A stretch of 64,000 bases of DNA from Scatosoma sp045632265 (GCA_045632265.1 JAZQWG010000027.1:62001-126000); one strand, 5' to 3'; shown: positions 24,462 through 33,318, counted from the stretch's first letter. Notes: generated by a model from the letters alone, not told the origin. Program-made: numbers and translations.

Positions 24462-25703
24462 ATGCAAAAAAAGAAATTTATCGGCATTGCTTTGGCAACG
24501 GTTTTCAGCCTCACCGCCGCATTTGGCGTGGGTGCAAAAATCATTTCTAAAGCCTCGGAAGGCAAATCTTCCACCACGCACGTGCCCACCATCACAAGCA
24601 CCACCAACGAAAGCACTATCAATTTGCTTTCGGGCGACGTGTACGATTTTGCTTCCAAATACCAAGTGAACGTAGCTTGGCCCGCTTCCATGCAATACAG
24701 CAACGGGCAAACGAATTACGAACCCACCCCTGCGCATATTACTTGGGAAGACAGCGTAGGCGCAAATTACTACACCGTCAAACTCTCCCAAAATGCGGAT
24801 ATGTCGGGTGCGGAAACGTACGCAACCTTTGTAAACAGCCTTGATTTGGAAGATTTGTTCATGGGTACGAAATATTATTATCAAGTGTATGCGCACCGTA
24901 GCGAAAGCGTTGTAAAATCTCAAGTGTTCTCGTTCACGACGGCGTACTTGCCCCGCACCATTTCCCTTCCGGCTGTCTATCGTGACACCAACGCACGTGA
25001 CATCGGCGGTTATTATACGGAAGATGGCAATTATCGTGTAAAACAAGGGCTTGCTTATCGTGGCGCAGAAGTGAAACATTGCACGGACGAAGCGAAAAAC
25101 AAGCTTTTGTATAAGCTTGGCGTAAAGACGGAACTTGCTTTACATAACGCACCTTCCCCCGATTTGGGCGAAAACGTAAATTATATCAGCGTGGAATCCC
25201 CCCACTACGTAAACTACGGCGGAATCCACTACGCAATGCGTTCGCAAGATTTGGCAACCGCTTTGCTCACGTTTGCAAATGCGGACAATTATCCTATCTA
25301 TTTCCATTGCCAACTCGGGCGTGACCGCACGGGCACGCTTGCTTTCCTTCTCCTTGCACTTTGCGGTGTAGGCGAAAAGGAATTGTACTTGGACTATGAA
25401 ATGTCCTATCTTTCCAACTACGGCAGTATCGGTTGGGATAGCAACGGCACGCCAAAAGCAAAAGTGGGACAATTTGAAAGAATGCTTCGTTATATCAACG
25501 AAGGCAGAAGCGAACAAGACGCTGAACACGATGCGCACGGCGATCCCGTTAGACAAGACGTCATCGTCAACCCCTATTTCAACGCCGCTGACACGACGCT
25601 TGCCCAAAGAACGGCAACTTTCTTGAAAGGTCAACTTGCTTCTTACGGCATTAACGATAGCGTAATAGCGCAAATCCGTGCAAACTTGTTGGAGGAGGTG
25701 TAA
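24462..25703 (+). CDS. Secreted tyrosine/dual-specificity phosphatase with FN3-like domain
   Basis: 413 aa from the ATG after AAAGGAGAATTTT. Signal peptide at ~1-30. Residues ~45-155 look like an FN3 or purple-acid-phosphatase-like beta domain (ITWEDSVGANYYTVKLSQ, TKYYYQVYAHR). Residues ~165-400 are a Cys-X5-Arg phosphatase of the Y_phosphatase3 type: the RDIGGY motif near the start and the P-loop HCQLGRDRTGT with nucleophile Cys and Arg. The family acts on phosphoproteins or phosphoinositides; here the enzyme is predicted to work outside the cell, so the substrate may be a host or dietary phosphoester (inference). One base separates its stop from the next gene. Confidence 0.85.
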   Translation: MQKKKFIGIALATVFSLTAAFGVGAKIISKASEGKSSTTHVPTITSTTNESTINLLSGDVYDFASKYQVNVAWPASMQYSNGQTNYEPTPAHITWEDSVGANYYTVKLSQNADMSGAETYATFVNSLDLEDLFMGTKYYYQVYAHRSESVVKSQVFSFTTAYLPRTISLPAVYRDTNARDIGGYYTEDGNYRVKQGLAYRGAEVKHCTDEAKNKLLYKLGVKTELALHNAPSPDLGENVNYISVESPHYVNYGGIHYAMRSQDLATALLTFANADNYPIYFHCQLGRDRTGTLAFLLLALCGVGEKELYLDYEMSYLSNYGSIGWDSNGTPKAKVGQFERMLRYINEGRSEQDAEHDAHGDPVRQDVIVNPYFNAADTTLAQRTATFLKGQLASYGINDSVIAQIRANLLEEV

Positions 25704-25704
25704 T

Positions 25705-28563
25705 ATGAAAAAGAGAACGAAAATAGTAGCACTTTTATCCACGCTTGCTTGCTCTGCTCTTCTCATCGGCGCAACGGCTACCCTTCCCAAAACGAACGAC
25801 GTGACGGCAAGCGCAGATACCGTCATATTGAACGATTGCGAAATAGCAGCAAACGGCGCAATAGAAGCGGTAGGCACGATAGAACTTTCCACCGAACACG
25901 TCTCACAAGGCTCGCACTCGGTTAAAGTGACAACGACGGGCGGTTGGGCACCCTTGCTCATCTATTTGAAAAAAAGCGGCGCACCCTTAACCCATGCCGA
26001 CCTTGAACAACTCGAATACATTGAAATCACTATCCATAACACCAACACCGAGGGTATGGCGTTCTACTTCTACAACCATAACATGGGTTGGGTATACGGC
26101 GGTGACAAAACGACCACTTTGCGCATTACGGGTGAAGAATTCTTGGCGCAAGTGGACGGCGGAAACAAAGGCACGAGCTTCGACCCGTATAATTATAGTA
26201 TGGGTTATGCCTATTTCCAAATTCCCAACGCAGGCACGATTTACATTGATAACGTAGTGGGCGTGTTTAAGGAAGACGATACGGAAGCACCCGACACCGA
26301 TTCTATGCTCAATAACTGCGACGTGGAGTGGATTAGAACGAGCGGTAGCACCGCTTTAGACGCAACGTTGAAAACGGAAGGCAATAGTTCGACGAGAGTC
26401 ACTATTCCCGACGCAAACGGTGGGTATATCTCGGTAAAACTTATGAATAACGGCGAAGCCATTACCACCGAACAATTATTAGGCTTCGATTATTTGTGTT
26501 TGGATATCAATAACCTTGGCTCGGCAAATCGTAATTTGTATTTGTACAATGCTTTGGCGACCGAACTCGTACCTGGTTGGAACGAAGTTGCCATACCCAT
26601 GTCCGTTATTAAGGAGCAAATCGACGAAAGCGCGGAAGCAGACGTACATCAATTCAACGACGGTTGGTTCTATTTCGGCGTATACGCGGATAGCACACTT
26701 CTTTTCGACAACGTGCGCGGTCTTTCCGAAGCGGAACTCACGGGCGGGAAAGACGAATTTGGCAAGGCGTATTATTCAGCTGTATCAAACGCTGATTACG
26801 ATTTCGTGCAATACGGCGCAACGGCGGTGAACACTTTGACGGCAACGCAGGCGGCGGCAAAAGGCTTACCTACGGGTTATAGCGACAACGTTGTAGAAGT
26901 GGTGAACGAAAACACGACGGGCAAGGGCGTTTTGCTCGATTTCTCGTCGGCGCAAATCCCCACTTCCAGCGTAAAATCCATCACTTTCCGCTTGTATTTC
27001 CCCGACGATAGCGCAAGCTCGTCCTATCCTGCAATCCGTATCCATAGAACGGACGAATCGGGCGACTGGATTGTCAATAGCAACGTAAAAGAACACGCGG
27101 GTGGCTGGTACGATTTCACTCTTTTAGCAGACGGCACGAATTTCAACGGCAGCCACAACTTCTCGCACATGTCCGCAAACGGATATTTGGATAAGTTTGA
27201 ACTTGGGCTTCGCACGGGCAATTCCGCCCCCTTCTACATCGACAGCATTTCCCTTTCGCTGACGAGCGATGTGGAAGATAACGACTCGCCCATAATCTCG
27301 TACGGCGGCGCAAAAACCATTTACACGCTTGCGCAAGAAGGCAAAGCCTTCTCGCTTGAAGCAACGGCGCACGATAGAACGGAAGGTGCGCTCACCGTGC
27401 AATATATTTGGAGCGATGCAAACGCAGTCAGCGGCGACGGCTCGCTTAAAGCAGGCACTTATACGCTCACGTTGAAAGCGCAAGATAAAGCGGGCAATTC
27501 CGACACGATGGAACTTTCCGTCATCGCAATCGCACCCGAAACGAACGCACCTATCATCACCCTTCCCGTAGACACGATTACGCTTACGGCGGGCACGACA
27601 CCCAACCTTATCCCCCACGTAGCGGACGACAGCGTTGCACCCGTGACCATCACCAAAACTTGGTCGCAAGGCGCACTTGACAATGCGGGCAAATTGCTTG
27701 TGGGCACGCATACCTATACGATTACTGCCACCGACCTTTCGGGCAATAGCGCAAGCAAAACGGTGCTTGTCAACGTAATAAGCGGCAGCGTTGTAGACGG
27801 CGCAATCGACGACACGCAACACTTGTTTGACGGCACTTGGTTGCACGATTCAAACGGGCACTGGAAACAATGTTCTTGCGGGGAAATCGCCTACCAAGCC
27901 GTACACGAAGACAACGACAACAACCACGCTTGCGACGTTTGTGGATTGACTGTAAGTCAATGTGCCGACAATAGCAACGACCATAACTGCGATATTTGTG
28001 GTGACAAATTAAGCGACTGTGCAGACAACGACAACAACCACGCTTGCGATATTTGTGGCGCAACTTTAAGCGATTGCAAGGACGACAACACGGACGGAAA
28101 TTGCGATATTTGCGGTGCAAATCTTGGTGGAAACGGCGATAACGAAGGCGACGACAACCAAGGTGGAAACGGCGACAACGAAGATGACGATAACCAAGGC
28201 GGCAACGGCGACAACGAAGGTGACGATAACCAAGGTGGAAACGGCGACAACGAAGGCGACAACAACCAAAGCGGAAACGAACACGTTTACGAAAACGTAT
28301 GGCAAAGCAACGACAGCGAGCACTGGAAAAACTGTTCTTGCGGGGAAAAGATTGAAAAAGCGGCGCACGTAGATGCGAACGGCGATAACAAATGCGACGT
28401 TTGCTCGCACACTATTCCCACGCAACAAACGCCGAGCGCAAACGAACAAACTGCTGATCCTGAGAAAAAATCGGGCTGTAAATCGGCGATGAGCGCACTT
28501 GTTGCAAGCGGCGTGGCACTTGCCCTTTGCGCAGTTGTAAAAGGCAAAAAGAAAGACGAATAA
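25705..28563 (+). CDS. Secreted multi-domain protein with Cys-rich modules and C-terminal SGCKS tail
   Basis: 952 aa. GGAGGAGGTGTAAT precedes the ATG. After the signal peptide (~1-33) come two or three carbohydrate-binding-like beta domains (~40-520), then Ig-like domains (~530-690, with GTYTLTLKAQDKAGN and GTHTYTITATDLSGN). Cys-rich modules follow (~700-805: HWKQCSCGE, then four NHACDVCG/DGNCDICG units), then four acidic 12-residue repeats, another Cys module, and a tail with SGCKS (~923-927), a hydrophobic segment and KGKKKDE. No enzyme motif is seen. It is likely a wall- or membrane-attached binding partner of the phosphatase encoded one base upstream. Confidence 0.8.
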   Translation: MKKRTKIVALLSTLACSALLIGATATLPKTNDVTASADTVILNDCEIAANGAIEAVGTIELSTEHVSQGSHSVKVTTTGGWAPLLIYLKKSGAPLTHADLEQLEYIEITIHNTNTEGMAFYFYNHNMGWVYGGDKTTTLRITGEEFLAQVDGGNKGTSFDPYNYSMGYAYFQIPNAGTIYIDNVVGVFKEDDTEAPDTDSMLNNCDVEWIRTSGSTALDATLKTEGNSSTRVTIPDANGGYISVKLMNNGEAITTEQLLGFDYLCLDINNLGSANRNLYLYNALATELVPGWNEVAIPMSVIKEQIDESAEADVHQFNDGWFYFGVYADSTLLFDNVRGLSEAELTGGKDEFGKAYYSAVSNADYDFVQYGATAVNTLTATQAAAKGLPTGYSDNVVEVVNENTTGKGVLLDFSSAQIPTSSVKSITFRLYFPDDSASSSYPAIRIHRTDESGDWIVNSNVKEHAGGWYDFTLLADGTNFNGSHNFSHMSANGYLDKFELGLRTGNSAPFYIDSISLSLTSDVEDNDSPIISYGGAKTIYTLAQEGKAFSLEATAHDRTEGALTVQYIWSDANAVSGDGSLKAGTYTLTLKAQDKAGNSDTMELSVIAIAPETNAPIITLPVDTITLTAGTTPNLIPHVADDSVAPVTITKTWSQGALDNAGKLLVGTHTYTITATDLSGNSASKTVLVNVISGSVVDGAIDDTQHLFDGTWLHDSNGHWKQCSCGEIAYQAVHEDNDNNHACDVCGLTVSQCADNSNDHNCDICGDKLSDCADNDNNHACDICGATLSDCKDDNTDGNCDICGANLGGNGDNEGDDNQGGNGDNEDDDNQGGNGDNEGDDNQGGNGDNEGDNNQSGNEHVYENVWQSNDSEHWKNCSCGEKIEKAAHVDANGDNKCDVCSHTIPTQQTPSANEQTADPEKKSGCKSAMSALVASGVALALCAVVKGKKKDE
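28126..28269 (+). repeat. Four 36-bp tandem repeats (acidic Gly-Asn linker)
   Basis: Four in-frame 36-bp units encode GGNGDNEGDDNQ with minor variation. It forms an acidic spacer between Cys modules and is prone to slippage-type copy variation. Confidence 0.9.
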
Positions 28564-28571
28564 TCCATTTG

Positions 28572-28607
28572 AAAAGCCGTTGACACTCGTTCGACGGCTT
28601 TTTCCAT
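28572..28607 (+). terminator. Terminator after the phosphatase operon
   Basis: Stem AAAGCCGTTGA / TCGACGGCTTT followed by TTTCC. Confidence 0.8.
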
Positions 28608-28637
28608 AAAATACTACGATAAAAAAGCGGGAAATAC

Positions 28638-28666
28638 TTGCATTTTTCACGTTTATCGTTTATAAT
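28638..28666 (+). promoter_or_regulatory. Promoter for the 28726 gene
   Basis: TTGCAT, 17 bp, TATAAT. A small hairpin, CACCGC tat GCGGTG, lies in the leader near 28690-28704. Confidence 0.75.
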
Positions 28667-28725
28667 GTAAGTTGTGGTACGATTATCCCACCGCTATGCG
28701 GTGCTAAAAAGGAGAAAAACTTGGC

Positions 28726-30660
28726 ATGAAAGATTTTGATGAAATGCGAAACATTGACATCGAACTTGAAAATAAACCGAGCGTAAAGCCCAGAAAGGAA
28801 AAGAAAAGAGGCGGCTTTTTTGGAAAGTTAGGCATCTGGCTTTTGGGCTTAATCTTGGGCGTTGTCGGCGCACTTGGCGGGCTTGGTTTTTGCGGATGGT
28901 ATATCGTTGCAAGAATGCCTCTTCAATCGGCGACGAATAAAGTGGGCGGTATTATCGGCACGAACATCGATCTCTCGAAATACATAGACAGCGCATACAG
29001 CGAAAAGACGGTTGTAAACCTTGTCGGCGACGTTGTTTCGGCGGTAAAATCGATTTCTACGGGCGAAGGCACGCTCAACACCCTTAACGCTATTTCCCCC
29101 GCCGTTGGCAACTTAGTTCGTGGCGAAGACGGCACGGGCGGTTTGGTGCAAACGCTTGCTTCCCTTGCAATTATCGTGGACGGCAATGCGCTTATGGACA
29201 AACGCTTGGTGAAACCCGCGGGCACGGAAGATTCGGAAGAAAATAAAAACGTGTATCTTGGCGATTACATCCTCTCTTGTGTCAACAACGCATCGCTTGG
29301 CGATATGCTCTCGTCGATGGGTTATGACATGAACGACGTGCTTATGACCCTTTGCTACGGCACGGAAGGCGTTGATTACACCTACACGCCCGAAGGCGAA
29401 ATCGTAATGCTTGGCGAAGCAACCAAACTCACGGTTGGCGGATTTATCGGCGAAGATTTGAACGAAAAGATTCTCAATCTTCCTATCGATACTTTCTTGA
29501 CGGATATTGATTTTCCGAGCGACGCGCTTATGTGCACCCTTGCGTACGGTCCCGAATATCGTTATGAAAAGGAACTTGATTTGGACGGCAACGTTATCAT
29601 GAAACAAGTATTCTATACTTGCTCTCAAGATAGCGAAGGCAATTTCGTATTGCTTGACGACGAAGGCAAAGACGTGACGGCAAATATTTTGGACGGCGAG
29701 CCCTACCAAGCTATCAATCTTAAGCATATCGTAAAAGAAGCGGAAGCGGAAGGCGAAGAAGGCGTGGAAGAAACGCGTTATCTTCTTTACAGCGCAACGG
29801 AAAACAAATATTTTGCCTTTGCCGACGAAGAATATAGCAAAGTAGTTTCTTTCAAGAAAAACACCGTTGGCGACTTGCGTGATTCGGAAACGCTCATTGA
29901 AAAAATGTACGTGAAAGATTTGCTTAAAGTGGACGAAACGGACGAACGAGTTATGATTGCCCTTTGCTACGGCACGAAAGGCGTTGACTGGGAATATAAC
30001 AACGAAGACAAGATTGAAATGTTGAACGGCAAAAATCCTCGCACCGTGAAAGATTTGAAAGACGGCAACCTTTTCAATACGCTCACGTTGAAAGACTTGC
30101 TTGGCGAAGACGTAGAAACGAACATGATTTTGCACTCGCTTGCAAATAAGACGATTGAAGAATTGCCCGCAGCGATGAACGAACTTACGTTCGACGACAT
30201 CTTCCCCGACCATATCTACGAATTTGAAAAAGACGGCAACGGCGATTACGTGTTGGACGGCAACGGCAACAAAATCCCCTTGTACGAAACGGGCGAAAAC
30301 GGCGAACAAGTGCAAAAGGTTTCCGCAATGTGGAATTACTTGTTCGATAACCCCAACACAACGCACCAAGAACGCCCCAACGAATATTATTTGCTCGGGC
30401 ACGATATCGACCACCCCGGCGTGGACCAAATGATAGAAAACATGCAATCGAACATGCAAACGGCAACGCTTGAAAAGCTTGTGCGTGACGATTTGGTACA
30501 TTTCTCGGACGACCCGACCACCCCCGAAAACGAAGCGGAAAGGGATAAAGATTTGTTCTTGAACGACGATACGCAAAAACAACTTCTTGTCAATGGCGAA
30601 TTGAAATACGTCCGTGAAATGACGATTATCGAAATGATTAACTGGGCACTCAACGGTTGA
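28726..30660 (+). CDS. Large single-pass membrane protein of unknown function with internal repeats
   Basis: 644 aa. A short acidic then basic cytoplasmic N-terminus (~1-28) precedes one Gly-rich transmembrane helix (~30-63); the rest is probably extracytoplasmic. The body contains degenerate repeats with LCYGTEGVDYTYTPEGEI (~200) and LCYGTKGVDWEYNNEDKI (~406), and short recurring K-D-L-x-D/E segments (VKDLLKVDE, LKDLLGEDVE, VKDLKDG). I do not recognise a domain. AAGGAGAAAAACTTGGC precedes the ATG. Monocistronic between its own promoter and a weak terminator. A surface scaffold role is only a guess. Confidence 0.75.
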   Translation: MKDFDEMRNIDIELENKPSVKPRKEKKRGGFFGKLGIWLLGLILGVVGALGGLGFCGWYIVARMPLQSATNKVGGIIGTNIDLSKYIDSAYSEKTVVNLVGDVVSAVKSISTGEGTLNTLNAISPAVGNLVRGEDGTGGLVQTLASLAIIVDGNALMDKRLVKPAGTEDSEENKNVYLGDYILSCVNNASLGDMLSSMGYDMNDVLMTLCYGTEGVDYTYTPEGEIVMLGEATKLTVGGFIGEDLNEKILNLPIDTFLTDIDFPSDALMCTLAYGPEYRYEKELDLDGNVIMKQVFYTCSQDSEGNFVLLDDEGKDVTANILDGEPYQAINLKHIVKEAEAEGEEGVEETRYLLYSATENKYFAFADEEYSKVVSFKKNTVGDLRDSETLIEKMYVKDLLKVDETDERVMIALCYGTKGVDWEYNNEDKIEMLNGKNPRTVKDLKDGNLFNTLTLKDLLGEDVETNMILHSLANKTIEELPAAMNELTFDDIFPDHIYEFEKDGNGDYVLDGNGNKIPLYETGENGEQVQKVSAMWNYLFDNPNTTHQERPNEYYLLGHDIDHPGVDQMIENMQSNMQTATLEKLVRDDLVHFSDDPTTPENEAERDKDLFLNDDTQKQLLVNGELKYVREMTIIEMINWALNG

Positions 30661-30668
30661 TAAAAAGG

Positions 30669-30702
30669 AAAGAGAAAGGCGAAAAAGCTTTTCTCTTTTT
30701 GT
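30669..30702 (+). terminator. Terminator-like hairpin after the 28726 gene
   Basis: AAAGAGAAAGGC / GCTTTTCTCTTT with a trailing T run; the stem is AT-rich. Confidence 0.65.
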
Positions 30703-30741
30703 TTATTTGTATAAAAAATCAATTTTCGCGCGCAAAAATAA

Positions 30742-30770
30742 TTGACTATCTTGTAAAAATAAGATATAAT
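30742..30770 (+). promoter_or_regulatory. rpsF-ssb-rpsR promoter
   Basis: TTGACT, 17 bp, TATAAT. Confidence 0.85.
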
Positions 30771-30801
30771 ATCTTAGCATGGTTAAAAATCCGTGCGAAA
30801 C

Positions 30802-30830
30802 CTTGTATGTCGAAAGGCATACCGAATAAG
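30802..30830 (+). promoter_or_regulatory. Candidate S6:S18-binding leader hairpin
   Basis: GTATG/CATAC stem with loop TCGAAAGG. On the 3' side a bulge, ACCGAAT, precedes an outer CTT/AAG pairing. A hairpin with a CCG bulge upstream of rpsF matches the known S6:S18 autoregulatory motif, which mimics 16S helix 22. It ends just before the AGGAGG site of rpsF. Confidence 0.6.
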
Positions 30831-30847
30831 ACCAGGAGGTGAAAAAC

Positions 30848-31132
30848 ATGGCTAAATACGAAATGCTCTATTTGCTTAACAACGAATTGGCAGAAGACGC
30901 AAAGGAAGCCGAAATCGCGAAGTATGAAGGTATCGTTAAATCGATGAACGGTAACGTCGTTTCCACCGATAAGTGGGGCACGAAGAAAACCGCTTACCCT
31001 ATCAACTACAAGACGGAAGCTTACTACGTTCTTATGACGTTCGAAGCAGACGGTAAAGTTGTAGAAGAACTTAAGCGTGTTGCAGGCATCGATGCTGACG
31101 TTGTTAGACGTTTGATTACGAAACTCAACTAA
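30848..31132 (+). CDS. rpsF: 30S ribosomal protein S6
   Basis: 94 aa. It starts at the ATG 8 bp after AGGAGGTG; an in-frame ATG three codons earlier overlaps the ribosome site. It has the ferredoxin-like S6 fold with KYEMLYLLNNELAE, STDKWGTKKTAYPINYKTEA and the C-terminal RRLITKLN. S6 binds S18 on the 16S platform. First gene of the conserved rpsF-ssb-rpsR operon, probably autoregulated through the leader hairpin. Confidence 0.97.
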   Translation: MAKYEMLYLLNNELAEDAKEAEIAKYEGIVKSMNGNVVSTDKWGTKKTAYPINYKTEAYYVLMTFEADGKVVEELKRVAGIDADVVRRLITKLN

Positions 31133-31150
31133 TAAACGGGGAAAAAGAAA

Positions 31151-31573
31151 ATGAACAAAGTAATTTTAATCGGCAACTTGACGCGTGATCCCGAACTTTC
31201 GGAAACGGCAGGCGGCGTGCCCGTATGCCACTTCTCGATTGCGGTAAACCGCAACTATTCTTCGCCCGATGGCGAACGTCAAACGGACTATTTTAACTGT
31301 ACCGCTTGGCGCGCTATGGCAGAATCGATTGCGCGTTATACGAAAAAGGGCAAGAAAGTTTGTGTTGTTGGTAGCATCCAACTTCGCAACTACGAAGACA
31401 ACCAAGGCGTAAAACGCACGGCAGTTGACATTATCGCACAAGACGTAGAATTCCTTTCGCCCAGAGAAAACGGCGATTCGTTCGACGAAATGGACGAAAT
31501 GCCCCGTCAATCCACGCAAAAACGTAAACCCGTTTTGCAAGCAATGGATGACGATTCTGACATCCCCTTCTAA
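31151..31573 (+). CDS. ssb: Single-stranded DNA-binding protein
   Basis: 140 aa. OB fold at ~1-105 (MNKVILIGNLTRDPELS, VPVCHFSIAVNRNYSS, YFNCTAWRAMAESIARYTKK), a short polar linker, and the acidic partner-binding tip DDDSDIPF at the C-terminus. It binds ssDNA during replication and repair. It lies 18 bp after rpsF. Confidence 0.97.
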   Translation: MNKVILIGNLTRDPELSETAGGVPVCHFSIAVNRNYSSPDGERQTDYFNCTAWRAMAESIARYTKKGKKVCVVGSIQLRNYEDNQGVKRTAVDIIAQDVEFLSPRENGDSFDEMDEMPRQSTQKRKPVLQAMDDDSDIPF

Positions 31574-31610
31574 TCTTTGGGGAACATCATCAAATTAAGG
31601 AGAAAATATC

Positions 31611-31859
31611 ATGGAAGAAAAAGCACCTGTAAAAAAGGTTTTCAAAAAAGCGCCCCGTAAAAAGGTATGCGCATTCTGCCAAGAAAAACTTGCAGCGGTT
31701 GACTACAAGGACGTTAACCGTTTGAAGAAGTACATTTCCGAAGGTGGTAAAATTTTGCCCCGCAGAATGACCGGTACTTGCGCGGCTCACCAAAGACTTC
31801 TTGCAACCGCTATCAAGCGTGCAAGAATCGCAGCGCTTCTCCCCTTCAAAGGCGAGTAA
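31611..31859 (+). CDS. rpsR: 30S ribosomal protein S18
   Basis: 82 aa. It is a zinc-type S18: the CAFC pair near residue 20 and the later TCAAHQ supply the likely metal ligands. The core YKDVNRLKKYISEGGKILPR and the basic helix RLLATAIKRARIAALLP are standard. AAGGAGAAAATATC precedes the ATG. Last gene of the operon, followed by a strong terminator. Confidence 0.97.
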   Translation: MEEKAPVKKVFKKAPRKKVCAFCQEKLAAVDYKDVNRLKKYISEGGKILPRRMTGTCAAHQRLLATAIKRARIAALLPFKGE

Positions 31860-31876
31860 TTAACCTTAAAAAACGA

Positions 31877-31904
31877 AAGCCAACCCAAACGGGTTGGCTT
31901 TTTC
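31877..31904 (+). terminator. Terminator after rpsR
   Basis: Perfect 10-bp stem AAGCCAACCC / GGGTTGGCTT followed by TTTC. Confidence 0.9.
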
Positions 31905-31950
31905 TTGCCCTATTTGTGATTGTTTTGTGAAAAAACTTTTTCCCAAACTA

Positions 31951-31979
31951 TTGACACCATTAGGCAAGAGTGATATAAT
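31951..31979 (+). promoter_or_regulatory. Promoter for the Met-rich lipoprotein gene
   Basis: TTGACA, 17 bp, TATAAT: a consensus promoter. Confidence 0.85.
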
Positions 31980-32025
31980 GTGTGTATTAACGCATCCTAT
32001 AAGGATACGAGAAAGGAGAATTATT

Positions 32026-33267
32026 ATGAGAAAAGCAAACGTTTTCAAAAAAGCACTCTCGGGCGTAATGGCGTTGACCACCGCCCTTTCCATCGGCTTC
32101 TTCGCTGGTTGTAGTTGCAACCCCGACGAAGACGGCGGACTTAGCCCCGAAGAATTGGCTGAACAACAAGCGCACAATGCGTTTATCGACGAAATCGGCG
32201 GCGTTTCCGAAACGTACAAAGGCACTCTTTCTAGCGGCAATTATTATTTGGAAACGGACGCTGCGGCAGCGTACATTGCAAACGAAGTTTCCTATGATGC
32301 GGAAGTTGTTTCCGTACAAAAAGTGAAAGCCTTGAACGCAAACGAAGTGGCAGCGTTGAATATTCCTACGACGGAAGCTATCGAAGGTGTAGAACAATAC
32401 GTAATCACCTACACGGAAGATGAATTTGCAAGCATGTCCACCGCTCCCGCAGACTCGAAGACGGCCACCGTTTATCTTATTCTTTTTGAATCGAGACACT
32501 GGGAATATTTCGCACCCTGCCCTACTACGGGTGACACCATCACGAAGAGCTATTACGATTCCGTATTCAATAGCGAAGCATACGTAAACTGCACGTACAC
32601 GAACACGATGGATATGACGATGGCGGTTTCTGCATCTTCGCAAGGTCAAACGATGACGATGTCTATGTCTATGTCGATGTTGCAAACGATGAAATATGCG
32701 GAAGATAAAATCTATCTCGAACAAACGATTACCACGACGAGCAAGATGGAAATGCCTGGTTATCCAGAAATGAGCGAAAACGAAACGGAAACGAACACTA
32801 TTGCCGCATACATTGAAGAAGTGGGCGGACGTATTGTTTGCAAAGCGAAAGTTGTGGAAGACGATTACGTTGTCACCAACTGGACGGAGATTCCCCTTTA
32901 CAACATCGGCTTTAACAGCGTAGAAGACTTAACGCCTTTCGCTACGGGGTATTTGGATTATAGCTACTTCACCAAGACGGACTTCGGCTTTGAATTAAGC
33001 GGCGACCAAGCGCAACGTTATTTGACGGAAACGCTTAGCCAGTTGTCCGACTATGAAGAATTGATTAACCAAATGAACATCAAGACGATTGTTAAATACT
33101 ACGTTCAAAACGGTGCTTTAACGGGTATGCGCCAAGATTTGGACATTTCTTACAACGGCAATATGGAAGGCGCAAGTGCAAACCTTACGTTGACGCTTGT
33201 TGCAAAAGGCACGGTTAAAGATTACGGCACGACGGCTGTTGAAAAGCCCACAGAACTTGTAGAATAA
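32026..33267 (+). CDS. Lipoprotein of unknown function with a Met-rich segment
   Basis: 413 aa from the ATG after AAAGGAGAATTATT. Lipobox FFAGC (Cys ~26) is followed by an acidic N-terminus. The body is unrecognised. Residues ~195-222 hold nine Met in 28 positions, alternating with Thr, Ser or Asp (for example TMTMSMSMSM). A C-terminal part (~330-410) has strand-rich sequence such as ANLTLTLVAKGTVKDYG, reminiscent of LolA/LppX-like lipid-carrier folds, but I cannot confirm this. It is monocistronic with a consensus promoter and terminator, so probably well expressed. Confidence 0.75.
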   Translation: MRKANVFKKALSGVMALTTALSIGFFAGCSCNPDEDGGLSPEELAEQQAHNAFIDEIGGVSETYKGTLSSGNYYLETDAAAAYIANEVSYDAEVVSVQKVKALNANEVAALNIPTTEAIEGVEQYVITYTEDEFASMSTAPADSKTATVYLILFESRHWEYFAPCPTTGDTITKSYYDSVFNSEAYVNCTYTNTMDMTMAVSASSQGQTMTMSMSMSMLQTMKYAEDKIYLEQTITTTSKMEMPGYPEMSENETETNTIAAYIEEVGGRIVCKAKVVEDDYVVTNWTEIPLYNIGFNSVEDLTPFATGYLDYSYFTKTDFGFELSGDQAQRYLTETLSQLSDYEELINQMNIKTIVKYYVQNGALTGMRQDLDISYNGNMEGASANLTLTLVAKGTVKDYGTTAVEKPTELVE

Positions 33268-33290
33268 TCTTTATCCATAATATTACTACC

Positions 33291-33318
33291 TACGGGGGCG
33301 ATTTTTCGCCCCCGTATC
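33291..33318 (+). terminator. Terminator after the Met-rich lipoprotein gene
   Basis: Stem TACGGGGGCGA / CGCCCCCGTA with a T5 loop; the downstream T tract is short. Confidence 0.8.
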
